From Chlorops oryzae (taxonomy: Eukaryota; Arthropoda; Insecta; Diptera; Chloropidae): a DNA stretch of 64,000 nucleotides. Under the pieces are notes generated by a model. It ran no database searches, was not told the origin of the DNA, and saw only the letters and a list, made by a program, of their open reading frames with translations. Positions 11,357-22,180 of this stretch are shown in pieces. The stretch is taken from the NCBI GenBank assembly GCA_020466095.1, contig CM035806.1, forward strand, positions 128,058,856-128,122,855, read 5' to 3'. Positions within the stretch are counted from its first letter, which is position 1. Every line of letters starts with the position of its first letter. Position numbers and translations under genes: made by a program.

Positions 11357-13217
11357 CAGGCCCGGATTTACCATGCAGGCATTGTAGGCAGTTGCCTAGA
11401 GCGGCAAGATCTGAGGGGCGGCAAATTTTTGCGGAAACTTCGAAAATTTGTTTAATTCGTGGGAATCGAATTTCCCGCCTGGTTTGTTGGCACGCGTACC
11501 AACATCATCAATGCCTAAATCGAGAAAAAATCAGCTGTCATTGATCATAAGATATGTGAAAGAAGATGGAGTACCTGTGGAGCGTTTCCTTCAATTCATC
11601 GAAAATCCAGGACACAAAGCTAAGAATCTTGAAAATGCTATTTTGTCAACGTACGAAACCCTTAGCATCAACATCAACGATTGTCGAGGACAAGCGTATG
11701 ATACTGCTGCAAACATGTCTGGGCCGTACACAGGGCTTCAAGCGAGAATCAAAGAAATCAACAAATACGCCGATTATACACCTTGTGCGGCTCATTCTTT
11801 GAATTTAGTTGGAAAACATGCGGCCGAAAGTTGTCCAATGGCCGTAACGTATTTTGCAACGATCCAAAATGTTTACAATTTTTTTTCTGCATCAACCCAC
11901 CGCTGGGAAATCTTGATAAAACACTGTGAAAACTCCGAGTCTCAACGCATAATTACTGTGAAGTCACTGTCAGCCACACGGTGGTCAGCTCGAGATGATG
12001 CCGTTCACGCTCTTGAACATCATTTTCCAGAAGTCATCTCAGCTTTAGAAGAAATAGAAAATGATCACACTGAAAAATGTGTGACGCGAAACGAAGCCTT
12101 TGGTATTCGACAACAACTTGAATTATTAGAAACTGCGTTTATGCAACAGTTGTGGAGCTTTCTCTTATCTTCCCTAAATTCTGTGAGTAAAAAATTACAA
12201 AATGTCAATACAACGATCGATGAGGTAATTGAACTTTTTGAAGGTTTGAACGAAATGATTAGTGATACGCGTGAAGATTTTGATTCTTATGAAAAAAAAG
12301 CGCTCGCTGTTTCCGAAAACCAAGAATACAAAACGGCAACTACGCGAAAAAAGACAAGAAAACTTAGATGCGATGAATCGAGGGATGGGGAAATTGAACT
12401 TGTTGGTCGGGAAAACTTTAGAATAAATACCTTCAACGTCATTTTAGACAAAATTTTATCGGAATTACGAAAAAGAGAAAAAGCGTATAGAGTCCTTTAT
12501 CAGAAATTTTCAGTTATTACAGATATGCATTGTTTGAATAAAGAAGAAATTCGTGAAAAATCAGCTCAGTTGATAAATTTCTACGATCAAGACATCGAAG
12601 CATCGTTCGCAAATGAAATGATTTTATTCAAAAGTTACTGCGCCAAAAAGAACATGGAAAAAAATTCTCCTATGGATCTGCTCAAATTATTAAGAAATAA
12701 TGAGCTCTACACAGTTTTTCCGAATGTTGATATAGCGTACCGAATGCTTGTTTGCACACCCGTATCAAATTGTAGCGCTGAACGATCATTTTCCGTGCTG
12801 CGGCGAGTAAAAAACTATTTGAGATCTCAACTGGTTGCGGAACGACTAAATGCACTTGCTTTGTTAACTATAGAATCAGATTTGCTCATGTCTCTAGATT
12901 GTGATGACATTATCAATGACTTTGCCATTCAAAAAACGAGACGTAAAAATTTGAGCCAATGAGCAGTGGTTTTTGTACAAAAGATAATATCATAAATAAT
13001 GGTATTGTTGAATGACATCAAGTTATATACCTCATTATTATAAGGCTACTGATTATAATGAAATAAAATAGTTTGTCTTAGAAAAATGCACTTTATTGAT
13101 TAAAAAACTATTCGTACCAAACTAATTCCACCATTAAAGAAATTTTGAGGGCGGGAAAGGGGGGGGCGGCAATTTTGGCAACTGCCTAGGGGCGGCACAT
13201 TTCTAAATCCGGGCCTG
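11357..13217 (+). mobile_element. hAT transposon with exact 8-bp target duplication, 5'-deleted transposase
   Basis: The termini are CAGGCCCGGATTTA at 11357 and its exact reverse complement ending at 13217. They are flanked by the 8-bp direct repeat AAGGCCGC (11349-11356 and 13218-13225), as hAT insertion makes. Subterminal GCGGCA motifs occur at both ends. The target was the 61-bp tandem array, so the insertion event can be reconstructed exactly. Confidence 0.95.
11511..12962 (+). CDS. hAT transposase, N-terminal domains missing
   Basis: A 483-codon frame from the first ATG (MPKSRKNQ). The frame is also open upstream to about 11448 without an ATG. Recognisable hAT (ZMYM/DUF4371-type) features are the second catalytic Asp in AYDTAANMSG, the CAAHSLNL motif just after it, and the C-terminal dimerisation region CSAERSFSVLRR with the family Glu near residue 430. 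The BED zinc finger and first-Asp region, normally a few hundred residues N-terminal, are absent: only about 90 bases separate the terminal repeat from the open frame. I infer an internal deletion, giving a non-autonomous copy that could still make a stable C-terminal protein. No frameshift or stop occurs, so the deletion is probably recent. Confidence 0.85.
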   Translation: MPKSRKNQLSLIIRYVKEDGVPVERFLQFIENPGHKAKNLENAILSTYETLSININDCRGQAYDTAANMSGPYTGLQARIKEINKYADYTPCAAHSLNLVGKHAAESCPMAVTYFATIQNVYNFFSASTHRWEILIKHCENSESQRIITVKSLSATRWSARDDAVHALEHHFPEVISALEEIENDHTEKCVTRNEAFGIRQQLELLETAFMQQLWSFLLSSLNSVSKKLQNVNTTIDEVIELFEGLNEMISDTREDFDSYEKKALAVSENQEYKTATTRKKTRKLRCDESRDGEIELVGRENFRINTFNVILDKILSELRKREKAYRVLYQKFSVITDMHCLNKEEIREKSAQLINFYDQDIEASFANEMILFKSYCAKKNMEKNSPMDLLKLLRNNELYTVFPNVDIAYRMLVCTPVSNCSAERSFSVLRRVKNYLRSQLVAERLNALALLTIESDLLMSLDCDDIINDFAIQKTRRKNLSQ

Positions 13218-13480
13218 AAGGCCGCAATGAAGAAATGAATTTTGACCGCGCGGTCTTAATTCATTTTGCGATTGAAATAAGGCCGCAATGAAGAAATGAA
13301 TTTTGACCGCGCGGTCTTAATTCATTTTGCGAATGAAATAAGGCCGCAACGAAAAAATGAATTTTAAAAAATCCAATTTTTATCGCGGTCATATTTCATT
13401 CGCAAAATGAATTTAGGCCGCGACCAAAAACTTATCGCGGGCTTAATTCACGCGGCCAAAATTCCATCCACCATATATAC
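13218..13480 (+). repeat. 61-bp tandem repeat, right block and inverted tail
   Basis: Units continue after the hAT element (GACCGCGCGGTC at 13244 and 13305, partial unit near 13366). They are followed by sequence in which the same motifs appear inverted (ATTTCATTCGCAAAATGAAT, GGCCGCGACC). Confidence 0.8.
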
Positions 13481-13487
13481 ATACATA

Positions 13488-15198
13488 TCGTCGTCCCGGA
13501 GTTATTTCCTCGTATATCACAATCAACCTTTTGTTGGGAAATTGAAGTTTAAAGTTTAACATGGCATATAAAAAAAATGGCTCGTTGGAAATCGTTGATT
13601 CTGTTTTCCTTATATAAAATGCTTTACTTTTTATTATTTCTGATCATTAATTTAAAGTTACTTCGAAAATTCTTTAAGTTATAGGGTTTTTTTCATTCCA
13701 AGAATTTTTGACAATTCATCGTATACGCCACTTTTTTGGCAACCTGTGTTGGAAAGTGGATATACGAGCAAATGAATTAATAAAAATTTGATAATGTTTT
13801 TTTGTTTTATTTGTTTTGACACGAAAATTGACTTAACAAAAATTTTTTTAATGAGTTTATATAGGAAATTTGTTATTTAAGTATCCGTTTTTCATTTAAA
13901 AATAGAAAAAGGAGTCCAAATCATTATCTTATTGTTGAAAAATGACTTAACTCCGCATTTCCTTAGAAAAACGACTTGCCACTGCATCAAATAGCGAAAT
14001 GTTTTTTATACATTAAAGTTAGCATTCAAAAGTCATACCTGATACCTTAAAAATGTGCCTATTTAAATGATACACATTTCTCTTCTTATTCTTTTTCCGT
14101 GACCTAAACATTTCTAAAAAAAAAATTTCTAAAAAAAAAATTTGAATTCTTATTTTTGTTGGGGAAATTAAATTATTATACGTTATGTAATCAACTAAGC
14201 TACAAAATAAAGAATTGATATGGGTATTGTTGTTGGTACAACGAAACTGTACCTTCCACGTTTGTTTTAAGGAGCTGAACTACCTGCATTAGCTTTGTTG
14301 TGCTGTTTTGCACTCATTTCCATTTGACTTTGAACAAGTCAGGAATCTATAATCGGTCTAGCCCGACAATAACACAAACCAAGAAAAATAAATCAAAAGC
14401 ATCTTATAGTATTCTATTAGAAGGAACAGTGAGCATGCGGACGTATTTAAAGCGCTTGATAGAGCGGCGTGATCTGTGGTGTTACAAGATGACGTTAAAC
14501 ATAATACAATCGGCTATGGTTTTAAAACAATATCTACAAAGTAAAAATTCAATATAATACGGTTCACTGCAAGCGTGAAAATTTCAAAACCATTTTAAGT
14601 ATTTCAACCCGAAAACAAATTGCGCCACAGAAACAAAAAGACATTTGAGAGCCTATTCATCTATCTTCCAGAAGAAGATGTTAAATACTTTCAAAATTTA
14701 TTAATTTCAAATAACTTTTTATATTATAAATTTAAAGAAATGCAATTTGTTATATTATATTATAATAAGCATTCCACACTATTTTCAGAATGAAAATTTT
14801 TGTAGGAGTGTTACTATGAGAATTTTTTTTTTTTTGCTTCTTTTGTTTTTTTTTTCACACGAATAAATCTTTTTTATTTAAAATTAACATAAAAAAATGT
14901 TTCTTAAAAAAAAATTTTTTTTGTTACGATGAGATAACACAACAACTTTTTACTGCGAAAATTTCATATATAAATCATAGTATATCCACAAAATATGGAT
15001 ATACGATGTTATAACGCGTAGAAACTATCATTTTAAAGGATATACAATTATTTAGCTCACAAATATCTCGTAAACTCTAAGGTATAGCAACCTGGAGACT
15101 CGACAGATGGATAGATCTTGAAAAAGTACGCGGGAAAACGTGCTTATCTCAAATTTTTTGATTTTGTGATATACGAGGAGATAACTCCGGGACGACGA
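13488..15198. mobile_element. 1.7-kb TIR element with TA target site, no intact transposase
   Basis: The left terminus TCGTCGTCCCGGAGTTAT at 13488 matches the reverse complement of the right terminus at 15198 over 33 bases with one mismatch. A TA lies immediately outside each end. The interior is AT-rich with no recognisable transposase; the frame at 14300-14557 matches nothing I know. It inserted into the AT tract of a GGAC-type repeat whose 3' end follows at 15199. TA duplication is compatible with Tc1/mariner-like or similar superfamilies. Confidence 0.75.
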
Positions 15199-15284
15199 TA
15201 TGTCTATATCTACGGAGCTAAGTTCTGCCTGTTACAAGATTCGCACAAAACTAATATACCCTGCTCATGCTGGGTATAAAAATG
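15199..15284 (+). repeat. GGAC-type dispersed repeat, 3' end only
   Basis: This is the 3' tail of the family seen at 5592 and 29075 (TGTCTATATCTACGGAGC, GATTCGCACAAAACTAATA, then CTGGGTATAAA). The rest is displaced or lost at the 13488-15198 insertion. Confidence 0.7.
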
Positions 15285-15285
15285 A

Positions 15286-15449
15286 AACCACGGAGTTGCT
15301 CAAAGAGGGAATTTAAAAAGCTTGGCCAGAAATTTCGGTAAACTTTCTGCAAATGTTATACGAATCTATTCCACAGCGAGTATCTGAAACAAACACAGAA
15401 AACATGGAGGATCCACGCACTACTAGTGCTTTAAAATATGTTCAATTAA
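15286..15449 (+). pseudogene. remnant of a Tc1-like transposase C-terminus
   Basis: One frame reads NETTELLKEGI, stop, then KAWPEISVNFLQMLYESIPQ RVSE. It resembles the terminal helix region of Tc1/mariner transposases (W..I......L..SMP.R). There are no ends and no catalytic motifs. Assignment rests on this short similarity. Confidence 0.4.
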
Positions 15450-15456
15450 CAATATT

Positions 15457-15675
15457 CGGGCCTATTACGGTAGACGCCGTCGACGCAAGAAACAGATGAA
15501 GCAACAGATTCGTATTACAGTAGTCGCCTTCGACGCAATATTGTCGTCGGCGTTACTGAATACCTATTACCGTAGTCGCCGCGAGAGTCTTGTCGTTTTC
15601 TGTCGCTATTTATTTAGATGACGACTAGCAGGCGAGCAATGCGATAAATAGTGAGCCAGCTTTAAAAGAGTCCAA
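15457..15675 (+). repeat. partial copy of a CGGGCCTATTAC-ended element
   Basis: It starts CGGGCCTATTACGGTAG, like the fuller element at 28114-28722, and repeats the motif CCTATTACCGTAGTCGCC internally. The right end is missing. Confidence 0.55.
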
Positions 15676-16079
15676 GTGTGGCAAAACCCAACGGGAAAAT
15701 ACGTAATACATGAACTTTGTAATTTAATGAGTCATTTAGAAATTCAAAGAAGTGGAACTATGCATTACCAGGTTATCGAAATTGTAAGGAGTAGAAGATT
15801 TTTGTTATATTTTCTACCAACAACAACCAAATTTACATGTGCTTACGGTTTCAATTACAATGGTAATGCACGATTTTCCTAGGACATCGCTGTACACAAA
15901 TTCATTGCTTACGTAATGGGTAGTTATGTTGAATGTTTAACTTACTTTGCTTACCTTTTCCTTTTCAGTTATAAGTGTTTTGAAAACTAATTTTTATTTC
16001 GTTGATGTAAATAAGTTATTTCTCCGACACAAAATTTTTTAAAAATTTTTTAGGGGGAAAGTGCCCCAGGCTTCCCCAC
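15676..16079. other. no recognisable gene
   Basis: One 68-codon frame is present without known motifs. Nothing else stands out. Confidence 0.25.
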
Positions 16080-16420
16080 CGTAGCTACGCCCATCGTTCA
16101 TTCTCGAACTTAATCTTACTCATGTCCCCGTGAGCACGCATACCAAATTTTGTCAAGATAGCTCGACTCCTTCGATAAGATAACTGTATACAGACAGACG
16201 GACAGACAGACAGTGTCGGCCTAAGTTCGATTTTCCTAGCACTTGTGCTTGAGAGACCGAATCTGCCGACGCAGCAGTCGCACACGTATAGCGTATACCA
16301 ATTCGTGCGAAAACCGGTCGGCTGCGTTCGTGTGTGTAAAAAACAAATTTCGTCAATGCAAGTCAGACGGTCTGACTCAGACCCTGCAGTTTTGAAGATG
16401 ATTTGCTTAACGTGACTACT
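16080..16420 (-). repeat. dispersed repeat with GACA tract
   Basis: It contains a CAGACAGACGGACAGACAGA tract near 16190 and flanking text like that at 27800-28040 (TACCAAATTT, CTCGACTCCTTCGATAAGA, AACTGTATACAGACAGAC). It is a second family related in style to the GGAC repeats. Open frames here are by-products of the repeat. Confidence 0.6.
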
Positions 16421-16570
16421 CATTGCACCAGAATCAAATGAACTTGTTCGAAAGAAGATAGAGATTGTTGGAATAAGAAGTAGAATATAAATAGATACGA
16501 GAAGGGCGATATATTTCGATTGAAACTGTCATTCACTCATTTGATATATTTTCTGCGCTCGTATCAGAGA

Positions 16571-16636
16571 GCTCGTTGGCCTAGTGGATGCGTTTTCGCC
16601 CAGAAATCTGAAGGTTGGAGGTTCAAATCACAGCGT
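16571..16636 (+). repeat. tRNA-like Pol III module 1
   Basis: An A-box-like TGGCCTAGTGG (16577-16587) and a B-box GGTTCAAATC (16620-16629) lie at tRNA-gene spacing. The flanks do not form a convincing acceptor stem, so it is a tRNA-derived SINE head or tRNA relic rather than a functional tRNA gene. Confidence 0.6.
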
Positions 16637-16661
16637 TTGCAGAAAAGATTTGGAAATATGG

Positions 16662-16798
16662 TAATAGCATGTCCTCACTATAGGCCCAAATTACGTAATT
16701 TGAGCGTTTTCGTAATTTCAGTCAGTCAATTTCAGAGACTGACATTACGAAAACGCTCAAATTACGTAATTTGGGCCTATAGTGAGGACATGCTATTA
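16662..16798. mobile_element. 137-bp hairpin MITE
   Basis: Almost perfect inverted repeat: TAATAGCATGTCCTCACTAT at the left equals the reverse complement of the right end, and pairing continues for more than 50 bases around a short AGTCAGTCAATTTC-type loop. A TTA/TAA target is possible, which would fit PIF/Harbinger MITEs. Confidence 0.9.
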
Positions 16799-16921
16799 AA
16801 TAAAAACTCGTACGATTTGGATTTTTTTTCGCATAAAGATTTTTGTTGAAAGCCTGTTGGTTTCCTAATTATTATCCAATTTTTAAAAAAAGAGTAAATA
16901 AAAAAATTGTATAAAATATCT

Positions 16922-16998
16922 CATGCTCGCCTGGGATTTGACCCCGCGGACTTCGGATTGCTAGGCAAGCATTTAACGCAACGATCCACCATGAGCTT
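16922..16998 (-). repeat. tRNA-like Pol III module 2
   Basis: On the minus strand an A-box-like TGGTGGATCGTTGCG (complement of 16978-16992) and a B-box GGGTCAAATCCC (complement of 16933-16944) are spaced as in tRNA genes. The middle reads CTAGCAATCCGAAG, shared with module 3. Confidence 0.6.
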
Positions 16999-16999
16999 T

Positions 17000-17635
17000 C
17001 AATGGCGCTTCTTATTGACGTTCTAAAATAAATGTAAATAAACCATTGTCAACAGTATGTTAACGTTTCTAATCTTCAGCAAAATTCGCTGGTAGCACTG
17101 TCATTCAGGGCTACGAAACATCAAATTGGTCTTACAGTTTCTAGCATGTCAATAGTCATTGCGTCACTGGTAGATTCGTAGGACAACATAATGTTAACTG
17201 TGCTTCTTCGTATTGCACAGATTTTTTCGGAAAAATTTTGGAATGAAGGTAATCAGCTGCTTTTCTACCGCCTAGAACTGGGATGTTGCGGTATTTAAAA
17301 AAAAAACGTAAACGACCTACTGAGGTAGTATTATTTTTAAAATTTCTTTGGTGAAAATGAAATACAGAATTTATTTTAAAATATACTTGGTAATATTGGC
17401 CCTTAAATATTTATTTTTATTTTATTTCTGTTGAACCTATTCAAATGAGCCGAAAAATTGAACAAATTTGTTTGTAATTTTTTAAAAAAGTAACCACATC
17501 ATCTAAACGGGTGGTCATAATGTTATGACAGTTGTTAGTAAATTATTGACTTCTCAATACACATACGGAAAGACCATATACATAATTGAAACAAAGCCTG
17601 AACGAGACATGCTTACACATGAAAAATATTTTAAA
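17000..17635. other. no recognisable gene
   Basis: AT-rich, no long frame. The motif CCTATTCAAATGAGC near 17435 recurs at 17637, at the edge of the next repeat. Confidence 0.25.
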
Positions 17636-18180
17636 CCTATTCAAATGAGCGGGAGCGTATATTATAGATTGAAGTTCGTGAGGTGTTTTTCGTTAATTTA
17701 AGTGTAATTTTGTGTGGGGCCCCGCTTAGGAGAAGATATAAAGGGTAAGTATTCATGAGTGAAATACGTGAAATAAGAAAATAATTGGGGTTAGTCAAAC
17801 ATATTATCCCAGTAGGAGGGGTTTGACTGTCATTTTGTATGAAATATTGAAAAATGTAGGTAATTTTATATGGGAGCCCCGAAAGGAGAGGAGATAGGGG
17901 GTAGGTATAATTGGAGAAAATGTTTGGGGTAAAAAAATATTGGGGGTCGGTCATACATTTGAATCCTTTAGGGGCACCCTGAAGCTAGTTCGGACAGGGG
18001 CAAATATAACAAAGATAACTTTTGTATGGGAGCCCCCTAAAGGAGGGGAAATAGGGGGTATGTATAATTGGAGAAAATGTTTGGGGTAACAACGTTATGG
18101 GGGTCGGTCATACAATATATCCTCGTAGAGGTGACTTCTGAGGAGTTATGGGCTTTCTTTGGCCAGTTTCCCAAACTTCA
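17636..18180. repeat. degenerate half copy of the 2.16-kb palindrome family
   Basis: It shares TATTATAGATTGAAGTTCGT, GGGGTCGGTCATACA, TATGGGAGCCCCC and TTTCCCAAACTTCA with the right arm of 50339-52499, in the same order, with clear divergence. Confidence 0.75.
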
Positions 18181-18499
18181 GGCTCAACTCGGCACGGGTT
18201 AAGATCATCTGAAGGCAATAATATTTTGCATGTGAGTATATGCGTTCCCGAATTCGAAAAATAATAATAAGGGACACTCTAAAAACAGAATAAACGGTCA
18301 CCTTATTCATAGGCCAGTGACAACGAAAAAAAAAAAAAACCAATTTTGTTAGTGTATTCCGCATTTCAAAACGCGAAGCGCTCTGACTGTATACGAAGGG
18401 TATATACTCCTGGGATATGCTATGAGTTTTACAAAAAACAAACGAGCACTGAGAGCATAGGGCCGGGCCACCCCTGGTATATATTATAGGATGAGCAAC

Positions 18500-19237
18500 C
18501 AGGTGTTGCTAGACGGAGAGGTCTGAATTATGGTATCACCAACCCGAAATTATGGTATTTGAACCAAAATTATGGTATCACAAGATGATAAAAAATAGAT
18601 CCCAAATCAGAATAATTAATAATTAAATACAAAAATATTTAATGCCAAATGAAAAATTAAAAGATCTGATTTTTATGAAGCCATTTTTACTGACTTTAGA
18701 ATCTCACTATATTTTTTATTAAAAGAAATTAAAAAAATGGGGAGCTAATAACCACTAAACGTTATTTCATCATCAGATTCATAAATCAGCTGGTTCTCTT
18801 CATCTGCTCAAATTTGACAAATTTCTGCGCTATTTTGGTTTTCCTGACTTTTTTTAGGCGGAGTGTCAGGTATTTCGCAATTTTCTGAATCTGACATTTA
18901 GTTTAAAACAAAAACGCTGATTATTCGACTTGCCTCTTCTTCTGGGAAAAGCATATAATGGAAAGCTACATGAAAGAAAATCAGCTGTTATCAAGTACTT
19001 TTCACGGCTTATAAGGAATGAGTGGTAGCATTGTTGTTAATAATCTACCAGAAGAGTATTGAGAGTAGTTACATTTAAAGAAAATGAGAATATTTTGAAA
19101 AATCGAAAAATTTGAACTTCGACTGAATCTCGAAATTATGGTATCTATGGGATACCATCACACCTTTCTATGGTATATGGTAAAAGGGGTAAAATTATGG
19201 TAGAGATACCATGATTATGGTGCATCTAGCATCACTG
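18500..19237. mobile_element. non-autonomous hAT element with exact 8-bp target duplication
   Basis: The ends are CAGGTGTTGCTAGA and, in reverse complement, CAGTGATGCTAGA. They are flanked by the perfect 8-bp duplication TGAGCAAC (18492-18499 and 19238-19245). Subterminal AATTATGGTATC motifs repeat at both sides. A short minus-strand reading near 18900 (MSDSENCEIPDTPPKKS) followed by stops may be a transposase N-terminal remnant. Confidence 0.9.
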
Positions 19238-19264
19238 TGAGCAACGTTATTTAAAAAATATATA

Positions 19265-19380
19265 CGGGCATGTGACAGAAATCGAATACGACAGAAAACG
19301 TTCGATTTCGGTTAAATTTTCATACAAATGTAAGCGAAATCGAACGTTTTCTGTCGTATTCGATTTCTGTCACATGCCCG
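19265..19380. mobile_element. 116-bp perfect hairpin MITE, copy A
   Basis: Begins CGGGCATGTGACAGAAATCG and ends with its exact reverse complement. Pairing runs about 45 bases on each side of a short AT loop. A near-identical copy is at 31750-31864. Confidence 0.92.
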
Positions 19381-19820
19381 ATAAAATGGGCTGTAACATA
19401 ACATATACGCTTCATTTTAAAAATTAATGAACTGGGAATATGTATGTATTTTTTTAAAGGAAAATCATGGATGTTCGAACGTCATCGTTACTGATTCTAT
19501 TACAATCATTTAGTATTAAATGCACCTCAATGAAAAACAGAAGCGACTTAAATTTTAACACAACTATTTCGGACAAAATTCGTTCATCGTAGCAGACATG
19601 TCATGAAAGTTCCATAGGATTTTCATTGAAATAAGGAGTAATCAACCGTTTTTCAAATCAAAATTTCATTTGAAGAAGGGTCTGTTGCAACGAGCTCTTG
19701 CTTCTATGATATTTTCACTTGAAGATAATTCGAAAAAGCACTAATTGGTCTCTTTACAAATGAGTGCGTCATACATCTCAGCTCAGCCACCTTCCTTTTT
19801 CCTCCAGCATAATTTCATTC
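19381..19820. other. no recognisable gene
   Basis: AT-rich spacer with no long frame and no inverted ends that I can support. Confidence 0.25.
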
Positions 19821-19888
19821 TCCGTGGCGTACGGGTAACGTATTCTCTCAGCAATCCGAAGGGCTCGGGTTCAAATCCTACAGCAGGC
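19821..19888 (+). repeat. tRNA-like Pol III module 3
   Basis: A-box-like TGGCGTACGGG (19825-19835) and perfect B-box GGTTCAAATCC (19868-19878). AGCAATCCGAAG in the middle matches module 2. Flanking stems do not pair as a cloverleaf, so it is not called as a tRNA gene. Confidence 0.6.
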
Positions 19889-20059
19889 GAATGAAATGAG
19901 TGAAAAATGGGAATTTTTTAAGTGGAAAAATATTAAAGGAAAAAAGGCAGGGACCGTAACAGTTATAACTTTTATAATAGCAGTTTAACGAAAAAAGACA
20001 ATTTTCGAATTTTATTTTATTTGAAAAAATTTTACTGTTAAATATTGACTTTTATGTTT

Positions 20060-20267
20060 CTAGTCAAACGATAAATTTTAAACTGAATTTAAAGAAATCT
20101 GGTACCAATCGATAGGTTGTTAATTCTTGGATACTACAAGTTTAAACCTATCGATTAGTACCAATTTTACTTAAATTGGTAAAAGGATGAGTTTTAATCT
20201 CGCAAAGACTTTTATTTTTGACAAAAAAAAATATTTGTCTCAGTTTAAAAATTATCGTTTGACTGAA
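20060..20267. mobile_element. hairpin MITE upstream of TPGS2
   Basis: Nested inverted repeats: CTAGTCAAACGATAAATTTT against AAAAATTATCGTTTGACTGA, and inside them GGTACCAATCGATAGG against CCTATCGATTAGTACC. It lies about 390 bp before the TPGS2 start codon. Confidence 0.7.
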
Positions 20268-20653
20268 AAACTAAAAGGCTTTACTAATTACTTAATATTA
20301 GACTTTTTTTCAAAAAAAGTTAAAAAAAAATAAAAGGCATCCAAAAATCTCATAGAGAATGGCCTGAGGATTACAATGGTATCAAAATTTTTCCTGTGTG
20401 TAAATTTTTTGGTGCTGCTTTTTAAAATTTGGAAAAACATCGAAACTGTTACCTTCAGTCTCTGATAATTACACATCAACTAGAAAATCGACATTTAGTA
20501 CAGTTACCCCTTTAATATGTACTTTTACGGTTGCCATGACTTTCTGGAATAGCAAAAAAAAAAATAAAATAAAAATATAAAAAAAATTCCTTTCAATTTT
20601 TTTCTCACTTCAATGAAAAGCACAAACAATATAAAGGAAACAAAAGAAAAGCA

Positions 20654-22145
20654 ATGGCTTTCCAGTACAATTCACCAAATTTAAATTCGAAGGATGTTCA
20701 AATTTCAAAAGTAATGGGCGATAAACCAACAATTCTGAAGAAATCAAAGCCGGAAGAAGCATTTTACGATAATCTGACACTAAATCTGAAAAATACCCTC
20801 TGTAAGGCAGGCACATTGTTGCTTTTATAAACCTAATCGTAATATATATTATATATTATGTATGCATATACGTTTATATATATACATATATACAACTTTC
20901 AAGTGAACGTTCCACGCATCTGCGATGTACGCTTCGAAATGCGCCAGCCATGCGAAAAGGCACAAGTGATCAATTGGGAGCAAAGGCATAGTGTGTATCT
21001 GCCCGAAGATATGAAGAAATTTTGTTTATCGACCGATGGCTTCACACTAAATTGGAGCTATCAATACGCAGGTGAATTATCCATTGGAGTGATGTTGAAA
21101 TTCTCATTTCATTTAATTATAATTCTTTCCCAGCTGATGATACACGTCGCGTCGGATTAATACATTTTCCACATTTACTACAAATAACATTGCTGCGAGA
21201 GAATGTCGAAACAGCTCACAGTTCCAATGCAATATTATCCACAACGCCATGGAATAAATGTTCTTCGTATGCCAGCGAATCGCACGGGTCGAACGTGCAG
21301 CATGGCGCACCTCAGCTCAAAGATAGATGGGGTAATCCAACGCCGGTTTTAACACCAAAAAGCAAAATTTTCGAATTGAATAACGTGAACGATGTAGCCA
21401 AAGTCTGCCTCATCTATGAGTCGACGGGCACGAGCAATCCGAAAATCTATCTTCTTGAATTAAACGACTTTAGTTGGCAATTTCTTGCGGAATCCTTTAG
21501 TGAATATTTACGCATGTCTATCGCACATTTGGGTCTTCCATATTGGGAATTATGCTTCGCTAGTTTCGGTTTACCATCGTGGACGGAGGTTAGTGTTAAC
21601 ATAAAGTTAAGGGGGTCAAGAAGACAAAAAATTTCGATATTTTTTTTTTTTTTTATTCGCACAATATCAGGCTTGTCTTAGAAAACGATTTCGAAACAAA
21701 AAAAAATCGAAATCAATCAGAACCCTATTCTTAATGAATATTCCCCGGGATTGTTTGACCTTGAAGTTTTTTCCGTGGAGAAAAAGGAAGTATTCTTAGC
21801 GTCAATTAAAGGGAAAATGTGATGACCTCTGCTTGGAATTGTTCGAAATTCTTGTTCCCTGTGCTTAGAAAGGGAGTTTTTTTTTTCAAATCCGCAGGGA
21901 AAAATACCCCGGGAATATTTAGAATGTGATTTCAATAAAAATCTAAGCAATTTAGAATTTTTTTATTCGGATTCGATTTGTAGAGCATGCCTGTATATTA
22001 CAAAAATTTGGCAGTATACTGAAGGTCCGAGCTGAAGTATTTAGGAGATTTTTTTAAACGCGTTTCTTTCTTAACCACTTTCTTCTGGCCTTTGTTAGTC
22101 AGTTGAAAGAAAAACTATTTGACAGACGCGTTTGGAATTGGTGGG

Positions 22146-22180
<35 letters not shown>

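Noticed and set aside
11448..11510. Upstream extension of the hAT frame by 21 codons
   Set aside because: Has no ATG; the first ATG at 11511 is used. The extension probably reflects sequence left after the internal deletion.
16571..16636. A functional tRNA gene at this site (and at 16922 and 19821)
   Set aside because: A and B boxes are present but acceptor and T stems do not pair convincingly by eye, and module 1 is followed at once by a MITE.
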